From contig CAKZJV010000009.1 of NCBI GenBank assembly GCA_937120475.1, positions 124,001 through 188,000 on the forward strand: a stretch of DNA of 64,000 bases, given 5' to 3'. The stretch is from an uncultured Cryomorphaceae bacterium. Lineage in GTDB: Bacteria; Bacteroidota; Bacteroidia; Flavobacteriales; Schleiferiaceae. Shown one piece after another: positions 62,201-64,000 of this stretch (its first letter is position 1; each line of letters begins with the position of its first letter). Position numbers and translations under genes: made by a program. A model generated the notes under the pieces. The model ran no database searches. It was given only the letters and a program-made list of their open reading frames with translations, and was not told the origin of the DNA.

Positions 62201-62626
62201 ATGAAACCTCTTATCTCTACTCTTCAATTTTTGACGGTTAGCCTTTTCATGTTCCTAAGTGCCAATCTTTCAGCGCAAAGCGGCCCGCTGTACATTTATA
62301 ACCACACAGGCTGTTATTTTGAATTTAACATACTTGCCCACGATTATGGTTGCACTGATGATGCTTGTCAGCCTGGTATAGTTTGTATTGTTCCTGGAAC
62401 AAATGTTATATCGCCCTGTGGACCTTCGCATGTGGAATGGGCCGCGGCCGATGTTGTACCGGTTGACGCCAACTGCGAATTTTGTGGAGTTTATGGCAGT
62501 ACCGTTGAACGTATAAATTCCTGTGGCACGGGGACAACCCGAAATCCTCGGATAGCAACTTGTGATAATGAATGTGGGACTGTTACTGTTAGTTTCATAA
62601 GCCCTTTTGAAATAATGATCAACTAA
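62201..62626 (+). CDS. Small secreted Cys-rich protein of unknown function
   Basis: The 141-residue protein has a signal peptide (FLTVSLFMFLSANLSAQ). The mature chain of ~115 residues holds 10 Cys, spread as singles and pairs (YGCTDDACQPG, NCEFCG, ATCDNECGTV), suggesting up to five disulfides, and begins PLYIYNHTGCYFEF, reminiscent of a beta-sandwich. No sorting domain is present. No family is recognised. It is a single gene with its own terminator, and its DNA is more AT-rich than that of the flanking genes. Confidence 0.78.
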   Translation: MKPLISTLQFLTVSLFMFLSANLSAQSGPLYIYNHTGCYFEFNILAHDYGCTDDACQPGIVCIVPGTNVISPCGPSHVEWAAADVVPVDANCEFCGVYGSTVERINSCGTGTTRNPRIATCDNECGTVTVSFISPFEIMIN

Positions 62627-62644
62627 ATATAAACTCGAAAGCTT

Positions 62645-62680
62645 AAAAGGAAGGCCCCAACCGGTCTTCCTTTTTTTTTT
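62645..62680 (+). terminator. Terminator after the Cys-rich secreted protein
   Basis: AAAGGAAGGCC pairs with GGTCTTCCTTT (one G-U pair) around a short C/A loop, followed by a run of ten T. It lies 19 bases after the stop at 62626. Confidence 0.85.
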
Positions 62681-62734
62681 GGAATGGTTCGATCCCACAT
62701 TCCATTTACTTCACCTGATTGTCAAATAGCTGTT

Positions 62735-62742
62735 TACCTTTG
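62735..62742 (+). promoter_or_regulatory. Candidate -7 element TACCTTTG for the DUF368 gene
   Basis: TACCTTTG is a full TAnnTTTG match 20 bases before ATG 62763. A TTG lies at 62719-62721, 13 bases upstream, somewhat close for a -33 element. Confidence 0.45.
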
Positions 62743-62762
62743 CCGAAAATTAACCACCACCA

Positions 62763-63725
62763 ATGTCACAACTTTCACTAGTTTTTAAAGGCATGGCCAT
62801 GGGTATGGCTGAAGTAGTGCCCGGTGTTTCCGGGGGTACCATTGCTTTTATTACCGGCATTTATGAACGTTTGATCTTTGCCATAAAATCCGTAGATGGC
62901 GAGTTCCTGAAATTACTTTTCAAGGGAAAAATTAAAGCGGCCTGGCATAAAATTGATGGCAACTTTCTGCTGTTCCTCATCGGGGGCATGGTATTGGGCA
63001 TTGGTATTGGAGTATTTGCCATTACCTGGCTTTTGGAGCATCACCCCTTATTGATCTGGGGCTTTTTCTTCGGACTTATTCTGGCTTCGGTGTACGTGGT
63101 AGCAAAGGACATTAACCACTGGAACACGGCTCCTATAATTGCTTTAGTACTGGGAGCCATACTGGTGTACTACGTTACCATTGCCGTGCCCAGTAGCGCA
63201 AATACCGCTTTATGGTTTGTTTTCCTTTGTGGTGCCGTAGCCATTTCGGCTCTTTTGCTACCCGGCCTTTCCGGTAGCTTCATACTCTTATTACTGGGTA
63301 TGTACACTTACATTATTCCCAAAGTGAAGGATATTATATCCGGTGACCTTTCTGGCTTGCTGGTAATTGCAGTTTTTGCGGGTGGTTGCTTAACCGGTCT
63401 ATTGAGTTTTTCACGGGTACTCACCTGGGCTTTTAAAAACTACAAAAACCTTACTCTTGCCTTTCTTACCGGCTTAATGATCGGTTCACTGAACAAGGTA
63501 TGGCCCTGGCAGCAAGTTTTGAGCACCCGTATCAATACCGAAGGTGAAGAGTCCGTGGCATTCACCAAAAGCATTTCCCCCTCGGCCTTCAGCCAGTTGG
63601 ATGCTAACTTTCTTTACGGTACCGATCCCCAGGTAGCAGCGGTAATCGGGTGTATGATTGGTGGCCTTGTTTTAGTGCTCGGTTTATTTGCCCTGGGCAA
63701 TAAGGGCCAGGCCGGCACGGAATAA
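62763..63725 (+). CDS. DUF368 membrane protein, likely polyprenyl-phosphate transporter
   Basis: The 320-residue protein has about eight to nine hydrophobic segments. Two pseudo-repeat motifs, VVPGVSGGTIAFITGIYERL near the start and LLPGLSGSFILLLLGMY near residue 167, define DUF368. Members of this family (PopT in Staphylococcus, VCA0040 in Vibrio) return undecaprenyl phosphate across the membrane for reuse in wall and glycan synthesis. That role is inferred here from family membership. It lies 25 bases before aroE and is probably co-transcribed with it. Confidence 0.9.
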   Translation: MSQLSLVFKGMAMGMAEVVPGVSGGTIAFITGIYERLIFAIKSVDGEFLKLLFKGKIKAAWHKIDGNFLLFLIGGMVLGIGIGVFAITWLLEHHPLLIWGFFFGLILASVYVVAKDINHWNTAPIIALVLGAILVYYVTIAVPSSANTALWFVFLCGAVAISALLLPGLSGSFILLLLGMYTYIIPKVKDIISGDLSGLLVIAVFAGGCLTGLLSFSRVLTWAFKNYKNLTLAFLTGLMIGSLNKVWPWQQVLSTRINTEGEESVAFTKSISPSAFSQLDANFLYGTDPQVAAVIGCMIGGLVLVLGLFALGNKGQAGTE

Positions 63726-63750
63726 GTATCTTTAATGAAAACTTCACCCT

Positions 63751-64000
63751 ATGCAGTTTGGCCTTATCGGTCAGTCTTTGAAACACTCCTTTTCGAGGGA
63801 TTATTTCACCCGGAAATTTGAAAAACTCGGCCTGGATCATTCCTACCGGAACTTTGAACTTGCGCATATTGATGAGTTTCCAAAACTGGTGCAGGAAAAG
63901 CCCGGTTTGAGGGGTCTCAATGTAACCATTCCCTATAAGCAACAGATCATCCCTTTCCTTTCCGGTCTGTCGCCAGAATCGGAAGCAATCGGGGCGGTGA
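63751..64000 (+). CDS. aroE: Shikimate dehydrogenase, 5' part (cut by window end)
   Basis: The ORF from ATG 63751 runs open to the window edge for 83 codons. The protein starts MQFGLIGQSLKHSFSRDYF, matching the shikimate-binding SxS motif (here SLKHSFS), and GLNVTIPYKQQIIPFL contains the catalytic Lys of the NVTIPYK motif. AroE reduces 3-dehydroshikimate in aromatic amino-acid synthesis. The NADP-binding C-terminal domain is outside the window. Confidence 0.95.
   Translation, partial: MQFGLIGQSLKHSFSRDYFTRKFEKLGLDHSYRNFELAHIDEFPKLVQEKPGLRGLNVTIPYKQQIIPFLSGLSPESEAIGAV

Noticed and set aside
1-64000. tRNA or rRNA genes and transposases
   Set aside because: No rRNA-like blocks, no convincing cloverleaf sequences and no transposase motifs were noticed by eye; a tRNAscan-type search was not possible.

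Overview
The window comes from a chromosome of a Bacteroidota bacterium, most likely in Flavobacteriia near the Cryomorphaceae/Schleiferiaceae; the family placement is inference. The evidence is six secreted proteins ending in type IX secretion (T9SS) sorting domains with the PNPs/GxY pattern, promoter-like TAnnTTTG elements, many LxxC lipoproteins, absent or weak Shine-Dalgarno sequences, and Bacteroidota-type families such as DUF5606, a DUF6952-like protein and a LytS/LytTR pair with a ligand-sensing propeller. No tRNA, rRNA, CRISPR array, transposase or prophage was seen. Both ends cut genes: a secreted GH3 glycosidase at the left and aroE at the right.

Layout. 1-6.5 kb: GH3 enzyme (minus), then a plus-strand run of a small membrane protein, mutL, two adjacent rhomboid proteases and a membrane-anchored EEP phosphohydrolase. 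6.5-13 kb: minus-strand membrane and redox genes (glycosyltransferase-like protein, AhpC-type peroxiredoxin, ZIP transporter, TauE/SafE-like permease, sodium:solute symporter, surface protein). 13-15.6 kb: lipoprotein, RlmL-like rRNA methyltransferase, glutaminyl cyclase lipoprotein. 15.6-25.8 kb: an accessory minus-strand block of secreted proteins, including a 53-residue Cys-rich ORF, two tandem paralogues, a shared sorting domain carried in a direct repeat, and an 1183-residue M43 metalloprotease with a strong internal base-composition change. 26-31.5 kb: LytS/LytTR two-component system and an S74-chaperone protein.

31.6-46.4 kb is mostly core: priA, M28 peptidase, lysoplasmalogenase-like and M48 proteins, hsp20, a pseudouridine synthase, panB, dnaK, an FAD reductase and tpx. 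46.4-53.5 kb holds minus-strand gene strings: thioredoxin with a DUF6952-like protein; ppx, ppk1 and a SixA-like phosphatase (polyphosphate); and mazG, DUF5606, a TPR lipoprotein, def and yqgF. dapD follows on the plus strand.

A solitary AT-rich gene at 54.4-55.4 kb, with the residue pattern of a PD-(D/E)XK nuclease, sits tightly between dapD and an MBL-fold hydrolase; it is the best candidate for a recently acquired gene. The rest is core: a conserved 485-residue protein of unknown function, a cysteine desulfurase, glmM, a TPR protein, a small secreted Cys-rich protein, a DUF368 lipid-carrier transporter and aroE.

I did not find a complete new multi-gene system. The features most worth a second look are the nuclease-like insert, the mosaic metalloprotease, the sorting-domain repeat in the T9SS cluster, the overlooked Cys-rich ORF, and unusual motifs in MutL and DnaK.
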